Source: Patescibacteria group bacterium | GTDB lineage: Bacteria > Patescibacteriota > Minisyncoccia > Portnoybacterales > UBA2143 | Reading direction: 5' to 3' | NCBI GenBank assembly: GCA_018819085.1 | Contig: JAHJQT010000059.1 | Span: 1-51,482, forward strand | DNA length: 51,482 bases | Shown here: positions 34,226-41,719 of the stretch, in pieces | How positions within the stretch are numbered: position 1 is the stretch's first letter | Layout of the letters: each line of letters begins with the position of its first letter | Program-made: the position numbers and the translations under genes | Notes under the pieces: generated by a model | Databases searched by the model: none | What the model saw: the letters and a program-made list of their open reading frames with translations, nothing else | Told to the model about the DNA's origin: nothing

Positions 34226-34303
34226 GATTTTTCCTCCTTGATTTACAGATTTCAGTTAACTAAAAATATATAAAAATTGTGAAAAAACTATACTTATGTT
34301 GAT

Positions 34304-34332
34304 AAAATAGCATACTGGCTATCACTTGTCAA
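34304..34332 (-). promoter_or_regulatory. Sigma-70 type promoter of the lipoprotein gene
   Basis: Minus strand TTGACA (34327-34332), exactly 17 bases, then TATTTT (34304-34309) preceded by TGC as an extended -10. It overlaps the last codons of hxsB. This gives a leader of about 70 bases with AAGGAGG before the ATG. Confidence 0.75.
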
Positions 34333-35770
34333 GCCATTTTTTGAAAATTTCTTTTATTTTTGGATCTTGCAATTTTTCAAATAAGAAAGAAATCATAGCT
34401 TTATTGATCTTACATCTTTCATTGGTTGGCATTTGTCCAAAAATATTTCCTTGTTCAGCATAATTATAAATAGGACAGATTCCACAATATGGCTTATAAG
34501 CACAATCATCACATCCAGCTAAACCATCAAGACAAGAAGCAGTACATAAAGTTCTCACTATTGGATTTCCAACTATTTCCTGATATGTATTTTCTTTAAC
34601 ATTTCCTAAACAAAAACTTTCATCGTTCATCATACTCATCATTCTTCCCTCATCGCAAGTATAGACATTACCGTTATAATTATAAGCTAATTGACCTATT
34701 CCTGCTCCACAAGGAGATCTAAAATCTAAATGGTTAGGATCTTTTTCAGTTAAAATTTTCTTTAAAAAAGTTACAGCTGCTTTTTCTCTAACTTTTTTTC
34801 CTTTAAGATTTAATCCTATAATATACGAAAGAGCATTTTTGTAAAAATTAATATATTCATCAGCTGTATAGCCTATTTTTTTAAAACTTTCTTTAAGAAG
34901 TCCAAAAGGATTTAATGGTCTTCCTAAATAAAAATCATCAAAACCTAATTTTATATACTCATCAACTATTTCCTTATAATAAGACAGAGAGAAACGACTT
35001 ATGGTTACAGATAGTCCTATTTTGAAAATATACCCTTTTTTTCTTAATTGCGGATATAATTTAAAAAATTTCTTAGACCATTTAGTTGCATAATAATAGC
35101 TATTACCCTTAACCATTGGACGATTCTTATTATGAACTTTTTCAGGACCATCTATAGAAACACAAAAACTGACATTTTTATCAAGCAAATACTTAAATTT
35201 TTCCTCGGTCATTAATGAAAAGTTGGAAACTAGTCTAATCTCTAAATCTTTTTTAGCCTTTTTATTCTTTTTATAAGCTTCTTCTATGATAAATTTAACT
35301 ATTGGCCAATTTACTAATGGCTCGCCTCCTTGAAATTCAATAGCAACAAAAGGACTTGTTGTTTGAAATATTTTTTCAACAACATTTTTAGCTGTTTCTT
35401 TATCCATATCTAAATCAGTCCTGTCCATTGCTTGAGCGCTAGCATGACAATAAACACATTTATGATTACATCTTAAGGTGACAACAACAATATGCAAACT
35501 TGGACCATTGAATAAAAAAGAATTTTTTAAACGATATTTATCTATTGATTCTGTTAAATCTAAATCTTTTTTAATAAAACTCTTTTTATTTAAGGATAAA
35601 TATGGTTCTTTGTCTTTTTCTAAATTATCAGATAAAAAATCTTTAAATTCTTTTTTTGTTAAAAATAAAAAACCACCAACATCATTTGTTAAAAGATATT
35701 TATCTTTTATTTTTTTAAAACGAAAAAATCCAAGCTTATTATATTTAATTTTTTTTAAGTCAGATAACAT
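34322..35770 (-). CDS. hxsB: His-Xaa-Ser system radical SAM maturase HxsB
   Basis: 482 residues. The N-terminus F-F-R-F-K-K-I...Y-L-L-T-N-D-V-G-G-F-L-F-L-T and the following F-L-F-N-G-P-S-L-H-I-V-V-V-T-L-R-C are hallmarks of HxsB. Cluster cysteines are C101, C105 and C108, with F-Q-G-G-E-P and S-I-D-G-P in the barrel. The C-terminal SPASM region is Cys-rich (N-G-N-V-Y-T-C-D-E-G-R, C-D-D-C-A-Y-K-P-Y-C-G-I-C-P). In known loci HxsB works with HxsC and HxsD on His-Xaa-Ser repeat proteins. Seven bases separate it from the small HxsD-like gene. It is the best family match in this locus. Confidence 0.87.
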   Translation of the reverse strand: MLSDLKKIKYNKLGFFRFKKIKDKYLLTNDVGGFLFLTKKEFKDFLSDNLEKDKEPYLSLNKKSFIKKDLDLTESIDKYRLKNSFLFNGPSLHIVVVTLRCNHKCVYCHASAQAMDRTDLDMDKETAKNVVEKIFQTTSPFVAIEFQGGEPLVNWPIVKFIIEEAYKKNKKAKKDLEIRLVSNFSLMTEEKFKYLLDKNVSFCVSIDGPEKVHNKNRPMVKGNSYYYATKWSKKFFKLYPQLRKKGYIFKIGLSVTISRFSLSYYKEIVDEYIKLGFDDFYLGRPLNPFGLLKESFKKIGYTADEYINFYKNALSYIIGLNLKGKKVREKAAVTFLKKILTEKDPNHLDFRSPCGAGIGQLAYNYNGNVYTCDEGRMMSMMNDESFCLGNVKENTYQEIVGNPIVRTLCTASCLDGLAGCDDCAYKPYCGICPIYNYAEQGNIFGQMPTNERCKINKAMISFLFEKLQDPKIKEIFKKWLDK

Positions 35771-35777
35771 TTTTAAT

Positions 35778-36044
35778 TTATGACCTCATTAAAAAAAAGA
35801 CGTAATTACAAAACTCGTCTTTAATTATTTTTTCAACGCTTTTGTCAATATTGCTCAATTCTACCTGAATATATTTTTTTGTTTTCTTAAAGCTAAAATC
35901 AGCTAAATTATTATATTCTTTTATAGCTGATTTTATTGATTTAAGATTATATAAGTTTTTATTAAAACTAATCAGTATTCTCTCTTTTTTGTTACGCTGT
36001 TTTCCTGTTTTGTTTTTTGATTGTTTTTTCTGTTTTTTCACCAT
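35778..36044 (-). CDS. Second, small HxsD-like protein
   Basis: I start at ATG 36044; a TTG at 36068 is the only longer alternative. About 88 residues: a Lys-rich tail, then I-L-I-S-F-N-K-N-L-Y-N-L-K-S-I-K-S-A-I, and near the end D-E-F-C-N-Y-V-F-F-L. The Y-x-L-x-S-I and F-C-N-Y-V patterns suggest a short HxsD relative, perhaps a leader-binding partner for HxsB. It overlaps the larger HxsD gene by about 50 bases, which signals coupled translation. Confidence 0.6.
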   Translation of the reverse strand: MVKKQKKQSKNKTGKQRNKKERILISFNKNLYNLKSIKSAIKEYNNLADFSFKKTKKYIQVELSNIDKSVEKIIKDEFCNYVFFLMRS

Positions 36045-36429
36045 ATTTGTCTTCCCATGGTATAGCAATACCTAAAGGATCATCTTCGTATTTTACTTCA
36101 TCCTCCTTATTAACTTGATCATCTCCAAAAGCTGAAAACAATGCCTGACTAATAATATACTCCCTTATTTTCCTATTATTCTTAGATAAATTAATTCTGA
36201 CAGTATAATTTAAAAGTTCATTCAAAAACTCGCCTTTAAGATTTTTTAATTGCTTTTCGTTTAATTTATTTTTTCCTTTTAAAGATACCTCTATTTTTCT
36301 AGATGATTTATTATCTAAAAATAAATATGCTTTATCAAGAAAAACATAAGCTGCTCCATAAAGAGCTTCCTTAGGATAATTCTGAAGATCAAAAACAAAC
36401 CTTATAGTATTATTTCTTAAATCTACCAT
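35992..36429 (-). CDS. hxsD: His-Xaa-Ser system protein HxsD
   Basis: 145 residues, cytoplasmic. Y-G-A-A-Y-V-F-L-D-K-A-Y at 24-35, the L-L-N-Y-x-V-R element at 72-78 (HxsD proteins are known for an L-L-N-D-Y-x-L-R-E motif) and I-R-E-Y-I-I-S-Q-A-L at 88-97. HxsD is a small partner of the radical SAM enzymes HxsB/HxsC, of unproven role. The C-terminal tail is acidic then Lys-rich. Three bases separate it from the anchored protein gene upstream. Confidence 0.75.
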   Translation of the reverse strand: MVDLRNNTIRFVFDLQNYPKEALYGAAYVFLDKAYLFLDNKSSRKIEVSLKGKNKLNEKQLKNLKGEFLNELLNYTVRINLSKNNRKIREYIISQALFSAFGDDQVNKEDEVKYEDDPLGIAIPWEDKYGEKTEKTIKKQNRKTA

Positions 36430-36432
36430 ATA

Positions 36433-37203
36433 TTAATTGTTCTCTCCGAGCACTACTATGCGCAATAATTTAGAAACTATTTCTTCATTCACATCGTCAA
36501 AGCCAATAAAAACAGAAATTGAATCTCCATCATTAAAATCTGTTAAACTAATACTCTTTTCTCCAACATTTTCAAAACTTTCAGAAAGAGTTATCTCTAT
36601 TGGAATTATTCCATCTACCATCTTAATGGACCTTATATTGTCTTTATCATTTGACTTAAAATATAATAAGCCGCTTTCTATTTTCTGAAAAACACCGTCA
36701 ATAATCTCTTTGTTTTGAATGATACTAGGATTGTCAGCACTAACAACCGCTCCTTTTACTATTATGCGAGATATTCCAACAACATCTTCTTCTTCAGTAG
36801 AACTATTAGATCTCACAACAACTGAAATCTGATCTCCATTATTAAAATCTGTTAAACTAATACTCTTTTCTCCAATATTTTCAAAACTTACCGAAAAAGT
36901 TACTTCTGCAAAAACTGCATCATCTGCTATTTTAATTGACGTTACTTCATCTTTATCTTTAGGTTGAAAGTATAATAAACTATTTTCAGTTTTCTGAAAA
37001 ACACCATCAATAATATTATTAGTCTCTACTATACATTGATCACCTTCACATTCTCCATTAATTGGTTCATCTGTTTTCTGTGAAGTATTATTATTTTGAT
37101 AATTATTATCTATAGGATTTTTATAAAAATAATAACCACCAGCAATAACAATTGCCACGACAAAAATCGCTATTGATAAAAATATAAATATTTTTTTGTT
37201 CAT
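36433..37203 (-). CDS. Membrane-anchored protein with two internal repeats
   Basis: 256 residues: an N-terminal transmembrane helix (about 5-26), an Asn/Thr-rich linker with C-E-G-D-Q-C, then two copies of a beta-rich domain of about 85 residues (63-150 and 166-252). Both contain I-I-D-G-V-F-Q-K, L-L-Y-F and G-E-K-S-I-S-L-T-D-F-N. Family not recognised. It leads the operon with hxsD and hxsB and has AAGGAGA before its ATG. It may display or bind the modified peptide outside the cell, by context only. Confidence 0.7.
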   Translation of the reverse strand: MNKKIFIFLSIAIFVVAIVIAGGYYFYKNPIDNNYQNNNTSQKTDEPINGECEGDQCIVETNNIIDGVFQKTENSLLYFQPKDKDEVTSIKIADDAVFAEVTFSVSFENIGEKSISLTDFNNGDQISVVVRSNSSTEEEDVVGISRIIVKGAVVSADNPSIIQNKEIIDGVFQKIESGLLYFKSNDKDNIRSIKMVDGIIPIEITLSESFENVGEKSISLTDFNDGDSISVFIGFDDVNEEIVSKLLRIVVLGENN

Positions 37204-37254
37204 AATTTAAATTCTCCTTTTTTTATTTTATATTAACTTAATTTTAACAACAAA

Positions 37255-38043
37255 TTATAAAAAAAGCAAAGCTTCAAACCAATAGAATAACTTTGAACCA
37301 AAAAACATAACTAAAATCGTTGCACCTGATAAAAATGGGCCAAATGGAATCTGAGATTTAAATCCTTTTTTGCCAAATAAAATTAAAAATATACCAACAA
37401 TTGCTCCAGAGAAAAAAGCAATTAAAAAAGCAATTAAAATATTAGGCCAGCCTAGTATTAACCCCATTAAAAAAGCTAATTTAACATCACCTAAACCCAT
37501 CCACTTACCTTTAGAAATAAGGATTAAACTTAGGAAAAAAATAGCAGGAATAAAAGCAGATAAAATATAGCTTCCAATTTCTGATATATAGATTAAACGA
37601 TATGCTAATCCAATGATTATTGCTGGAAAAACAATTTTATCAGGAATTATATAATGCCGGAGGTCATAAACAAAAATAATTATTAAAAAACAAATTATAA
37701 TTAAATAAAATGTCATCCTGAACGTTAGTGAAGGATCTAAAAGATAAAGATTCTTCGTCTGCTGACTCAGAATGACAAAGAGAAATAATAACGCAGTTAT
37801 TATTTCTACTACTGGATACTGCCAACTTATTTTCTTACTACAATATCGACACTTACCTTTTTGAATTAAAAAACTTAAAACTGGAATCAAATCATTGCAT
37901 TTTAAAACAGCCCCGCATTTGGGGCATTCAGAACGAGCAAAAAAAATAGATTTCTCTGTTTCTAACCGAAAAATTACTACATTGAGAAAACTACCAATTA
38001 TTAGACCGAAAATAAAAATAAGAAGATAAATTGAAAATATCAT
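37255..38043 (-). CDS. pilD: Type IV prepilin peptidase PilD
   Basis: Start at ATG 38043; the frame is open up to 38091 but that would run into a hairpin. About 262 residues. N-terminal G-S-F-L-N-V-V-I-F-R-L, the two CxxC pairs of the zinc/methylase domain (C-P-K-C and C-R-Y-C), and catalytic Asp in F-V-Y-D-L-R-H-Y-I-I-P and M-G-L-G-D-V-K. It cleaves and N-methylates prepilins at the inner membrane. The loop after the second helix is coded by a palindromic DNA element (37711-37777), giving an odd Q-Q-T-K-N-L-Y-L-L-D-P insertion. Confidence 0.9.
   Translation of the reverse strand: MIFSIYLLIFIFGLIIGSFLNVVIFRLETEKSIFFARSECPKCGAVLKCNDLIPVLSFLIQKGKCRYCSKKISWQYPVVEIITALLFLFVILSQQTKNLYLLDPSLTFRMTFYLIIICFLIIIFVYDLRHYIIPDKIVFPAIIIGLAYRLIYISEIGSYILSAFIPAIFFLSLILISKGKWMGLGDVKLAFLMGLILGWPNILIAFLIAFFSGAIVGIFLILFGKKGFKSQIPFGPFLSGATILVMFFGSKLFYWFEALLFL
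37711..37777. repeat. 67-bp palindromic element inside pilD
   Basis: TGTCATCCTGA at the left pairs with TCAGAATGACA at the right (one mismatch), and inner AAGGATCT mirrors AGATTCTT. The shape and sequence recall dispersed GTCATTCTGA...GAAGAATC repeats seen in many bacterial genomes, from memory. It is translated as part of PilD. Confidence 0.75.
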
Positions 38044-38054
38044 GAATCTAAGAC

Positions 38055-38085
38055 AAGGAACGTCCTTAAATAAAGGACGTTCCTT
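38055..38085 (-). terminator. Perfect 13-bp hairpin between pilA and pilD
   Basis: AAGGAACGTCCTT, loop AAATA, AAGGACGTTCCTT. No long T run, so it may be an attenuator or an mRNA processing or stability structure that lets pilin mRNA exceed that of pilD. Confidence 0.6.
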
Positions 38086-38103
38086 AATCAACTCTAAAAA
38101 CTA

Positions 38104-38553
38104 TTATGGCTGAATACAGTATGCTGGATCAGCACAAGCACATCCTTGAACTGTTCCGTCAATATCATCATCTAAAGCTTGATTACTAGTATTTTCTAAT
38201 GTAGCTGCTAGAACATAACCAGCTGTTGCATCAGTTGTACAATAATAATAAGTATTATTCCCTGGATCTGTTGGTACTGAAGTCATATAACCACCAGCTT
38301 CTAAAGCAGTATCCATTGCCGCCCAAGTTGTGGCTGGATATGAAGGAGTACTCTGGTTATCATAATACATTTCATTTGCTAATGCTACTTGTCTTAAATC
38401 AGCAATTCTGCGTGTATCACGAGCTTTTTCTCTAGCAGTATTCAATGATACTAATACGATAGTAGCTAAAATTCCAATAATAGCAATAACTACTAATAAT
38501 TCAATTAAAGTAAAACCTTTTTCACCTTTTTTTCTACTAAAAAACTTTAACAT
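38104..38553 (-). CDS. pilA: Major type IV pilin
   Basis: Start at ATG 38553, set by the strong AAAGGGGGTG ribosome site just before it; the open frame begins earlier at 38595. About 149 residues. Leader ends E-K-G, then [17 protein letters not shown] with Glu5, [10 protein letters not shown], and a C-terminal domain with cysteines near the end (C-A-C, Y-C). The best ribosome site of the pilus operon and the hairpin just after it suggest this is the main pilin. Confidence 0.87.
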   Translation of the reverse strand: MLKFFSRKKGEKGFTLIELLVVIAIIGILATIVLVSLNTAREKARDTRRIADLRQVALANEMYYDNQSTPSYPATTWAAMDTALEAGGYMTSVPTDPGNNTYYYCTTDATAGYVLAATLENTSNQALDDDIDGTVQGCACADPAYCIQP

Positions 38554-38611
38554 CTTTTTCACCCCCTTTCGTTTAAATATAATTTTAATATTCAATACTT
38601 AATTCCGACCT

Positions 38612-39817
38612 TTAAAATGCTCCTGCTAAATTATAAATAGGCATAAATACAGCAAATACTAAAACAGCTACTCCTATTGCAAGAACAACAATCAAAACCG
38701 GTTCTATTAACTGACTTAAATTATTTACTATATTCTCAACCTCTTTATTATAAAAATCGCTTAATTTTTCTAAAACCATATTTAATTTTCCTGTTTTTTC
38801 TCCAGTTCTAATCATTTGGCAAAATAATGGTGGGAATTGTTTATGTTTATCTAATTCAGAACTAATACTTTTCCCTGCCTTTACTCCTTCTTTTGCTTTC
38901 TCAAGAATCTTTCTAAAAATAATATTACCAACAACATTACCTGAAATAGTTAGTCCTTCAATAATAGGAACGCCTCCTTTTATTAAGGCATATAAAGTAT
39001 CAGCTAATCTTGCTAAATAAGTTTTTTGGAGAATTTTTCCAAAAATAGGAATTCTTAATACCAACCTATCCCAGAAAAATTTACCTTTACTTGTCTTTAA
39101 ATATCTCCATAAAAATCCTCCTCCAATTAAAAGTGCAATTACAACAATCCAACCAAAACCTCTTACGAAATCACTCGCAGCGATAATTATTTTAGTCGGT
39201 ATTGGTAAATCTTGTCCGCTTTCAATTAGAATAGAAGTTAATTGAGGGATTACCATAACTAAAACTAAAACACCAACAATCATAAATGTAGCAAAAATAA
39301 AAGCAGGATAAATCATTGCCCCTCTAACTCTAGAAACTAGGTAATATTCTTTTTCAAGATAATTAGACAAATAAATTAATGACTCTTGGAGACGACCAGA
39401 TACCTCTCCTGTTTTAATTAGATTTACACAGAAATTTGAAAAAACTTTTGGATATTTAGCTAATGCTTTTGAAAAAGAAGTTCCTCCATCAACATCGTTT
39501 GCAATATTAAAAAGAGTTTCTTCAAATGCAGGATTATCTGTTTGTTGGCCAAGAGCTCTTAAAGACTCAATTAAAGGAACATCAGCTTCAATTAAAATAG
39601 CCAACTGTCTAAAAAAAATAAAAACTTCTTTCCTTTTAACTTTTTCAAAAAATTTTATACGTTTTGTTAATAAAAACGCTTTTTCGGAAGATTTTAACTT
39701 TAAAATAACTAAATCATTACCGTGAAGCACTTTTAAAGCAGCTGTTTGATCAGGAGCTTTTATAGTTCCTGTTTGTGTTTCTCCATCTTTTGTACGTGCC
39801 AAATAATTAAATTTCAT
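38612..39817 (-). CDS. pilC: Type IV pilus platform protein PilC
   Basis: 401 residues, GspF/PilC family. N-terminal Y-L-A-R-T-K-D-G-E-T-Q-T-G, two copies of the GspF domain (F-F-R-Q-L-A-I-L-I-E-A-D-V-P-L at about 65-80 and L-A-R-L-A-D-T-L-Y-A-L-I-K-G-G-V-P in the second half), and three membrane helices. It forms the inner membrane platform on which the PilB and PilT motors act. It sits between pilT (15 bases) and the major pilin. Confidence 0.92.
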   Translation of the reverse strand: MKFNYLARTKDGETQTGTIKAPDQTAALKVLHGNDLVILKLKSSEKAFLLTKRIKFFEKVKRKEVFIFFRQLAILIEADVPLIESLRALGQQTDNPAFEETLFNIANDVDGGTSFSKALAKYPKVFSNFCVNLIKTGEVSGRLQESLIYLSNYLEKEYYLVSRVRGAMIYPAFIFATFMIVGVLVLVMVIPQLTSILIESGQDLPIPTKIIIAASDFVRGFGWIVVIALLIGGGFLWRYLKTSKGKFFWDRLVLRIPIFGKILQKTYLARLADTLYALIKGGVPIIEGLTISGNVVGNIIFRKILEKAKEGVKAGKSISSELDKHKQFPPLFCQMIRTGEKTGKLNMVLEKLSDFYNKEVENIVNNLSQLIEPVLIVVLAIGVAVLVFAVFMPIYNLAGAF

Positions 39818-39832
39818 ATTATATTAATTAAT

Positions 39833-40903
39833 TTATTTATTGAGTAATATTTTTAATTCGGAAATATTATTTGAATTTAATTCAGCATTTTCTCTAGAAA
39901 TAAGTCCTCGTTCAACTAAATCAACTAATGAACGATTTAATGAAATCATTCCTTGATCTGAACTAGTCTCAATAACTATATCTATTTGATGTGTTTTCCC
40001 TTCACGAATCAAATTCCTAACAGCTGAATTAGCTACCATTACTTCAACAGCGTTAATTACACTTCCTTCTGTAGATGGGATAAGACGTCTAGAAATAATA
40101 CCAAGAATATTTGAAGATAATTGCATTCTAATTTGACTTTGTTGGTGTGGTGGAAAACTATCAATAATTCTCTCTATTGTTTGTGCAGCATTATTAGTAT
40201 GTAAAGTAGTAAAAACTAAATGACCAGTTTCAGCTGCTGTTACAGCACTGCTAATTGTTTCAGGATCACGCATCTCTCCAATCATAATAACATCAGGATC
40301 TTGTCTAAAAACTTCTCTAAGTCCACGATGAAAATTTTGAACATCTTGTCCAACTTCTCTCTGATCAATAAGACATTTATCTTGCTTAAAAATATATTCA
40401 ACAGGATCTTCAATAGTCACAATATGATCATAACGATTATGATTTATTTCATCAATCATAGCTGCTAAGGCAGCAGATTTTCCATGACCTGAAGGTCCAA
40501 CCATTAAAAAGAATCCTTGTGTAGCTTTAGCAAATTGATAACAAATTTGCGGTAAACTTAACTCTTCAATCGTCCTTATTTTTTTAGGAATTAATCTTAA
40601 GCTTACGCTGATATTACCCATTTGATGATAGGCATTAACCCTAAAACGAGCTTTATCTTTATATCCAAAAGATAAATCAATATCCCTCTGACTTAAAAAT
40701 TTTTCTTTATTTTCTTCTGAAAGAATACTAAATGCAAAACCTTTAGTATCTTCTTCCATTAAATCAGAACCTTTCCCTAAATGAGTTAATGAACCGTTTA
40801 TTCTATAAAATGGTTGTTTGCCAGGAGAAAGATGTATATCTGTAGCGTCATTTTCTATTGCTATATCAAGTATTTTTTCAAGTTCTTTTTTATAATCATT
40901 CAT
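39833..40903 (-). CDS. pilT: Pilus retraction ATPase PilT
   Basis: 356 residues, PilT/GspE ATPase. N-terminal A-T-D-I-H-L-S, Walker A G-P-S-G-H-G-K-S-A (the family usually has S-G-K-S-T), Asp box T-I-E-D-P-V-E-Y, Walker B V-I-M-I-G-E-M-R-D, and H-x-x-x-T-T-L-H-T-N. No N-terminal extension, as expected for PilT. It drives pilus retraction and twitching or DNA uptake. The start overlaps the response regulator stop by 8 bases. Confidence 0.92.
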   Translation of the reverse strand: MNDYKKELEKILDIAIENDATDIHLSPGKQPFYRINGSLTHLGKGSDLMEEDTKGFAFSILSEENKEKFLSQRDIDLSFGYKDKARFRVNAYHQMGNISVSLRLIPKKIRTIEELSLPQICYQFAKATQGFFLMVGPSGHGKSAALAAMIDEINHNRYDHIVTIEDPVEYIFKQDKCLIDQREVGQDVQNFHRGLREVFRQDPDVIMIGEMRDPETISSAVTAAETGHLVFTTLHTNNAAQTIERIIDSFPPHQQSQIRMQLSSNILGIISRRLIPSTEGSVINAVEVMVANSAVRNLIREGKTHQIDIVIETSSDQGMISLNRSLVDLVERGLISRENAELNSNNISELKILLNK

Positions 40904-41276
40904 TATTTTTTGATTTTAAGACCTCTTTTACCTTGGCTACAACAGCTGTTGGTGTAAAATGAGCTTTTATAATATATTCATCAGCTCCCAAAGAAAGACC
41001 TTTTTCTATTTCATTTTTTTGACCAAGATTTGTCAAAAGAATTATTGGAATATCTTGCAGTTCTTTATCTTTTTTAGTATTTTCTAATATTTCAAATCCA
41101 TCCATCTTAGGTAACACAATATCCAAAAGAACTAAATCGGGTTTAATATTTTTAATTTTATCCATACCTTGCTTTCCATCAACAGCTACCTCTACTTCAA
41201 ACCCATCTTGAGTTAATTTAGTTGAGTACATTTCACTAAGAAATGAATCATCTTCAATAATTAATATTTTTTTCAT
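40896..41276 (-). CDS. CheY-like response regulator
   Basis: 126 residues, a receiver domain only. I-I-E-D-D near the start, phosphoacceptor Asp in L-V-L-L-D-I-V-L-P, T at I-I-L-L-T-N and the conserved Lys in Y-I-I-K-A. No output domain. Placed between a pilin gene and pilT with an 8-base overlap, so it probably tunes pilus extension or retraction. No histidine kinase is in the window. Confidence 0.9.
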   Translation of the reverse strand: MKKILIIEDDSFLSEMYSTKLTQDGFEVEVAVDGKQGMDKIKNIKPDLVLLDIVLPKMDGFEILENTKKDKELQDIPIILLTNLGQKNEIEKGLSLGADEYIIKAHFTPTAVVAKVKEVLKSKNNE

Positions 41277-41296
41277 AATCTATAATAATTTAATAT

Positions 41297-41713
41297 TTAT
41301 GGTCCTACTGAATTAAGACCTGCTGGATGTCCTTGAATTGAATCTGTCTCTAAATAGTATTGTATCACATAATCACTACCTTGTGTAGATTGATAATAAT
41401 ATTTATAGGTTACTCCACCCATTACATCATTAATAGGATCAGCTGGAACTCCATTGATACCACCATCACTTTCCAAATCTGTTGACATTGAATCACTTCC
41501 AGTAATATATCCATCGAAAATAGGAAATACTTGATTATTATTATTATACATTGCTAATCCTTCTTGAATAGATTTTATATCAGTAACTCTGCGCGTATCT
41601 CGGCTTTTTGATTTAATACCATCAACGCTAAATAAAACTATCGCAGCTAAAAGACCAAGAATAGCTACTACAACAAGAAGTTCAATTAATGTAAATCCCT
41701 TATTTTTTATCAT
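41297..41713 (-). CDS. Type IV pilin-like protein
   Basis: 138 residues. A very short leader M-I-K-N-K-G, then [17 protein letters not shown] with Glu5 and S-R-D-T-R-R, followed by a small C-terminal domain with no Cys. Related to the major pilin at 38104 in its first 50 residues but different afterward. Its place right behind pilB suggests a second pilin or minor subunit. Confidence 0.87.
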   Translation of the reverse strand: MIKNKGFTLIELLVVVAILGLLAAIVLFSVDGIKSKSRDTRRVTDIKSIQEGLAMYNNNNQVFPIFDGYITGSDSMSTDLESDGGINGVPADPINDVMGGVTYKYYYQSTQGSDYVIQYYLETDSIQGHPAGLNSVGP

Positions 41714-41719
41714 ATTTTA

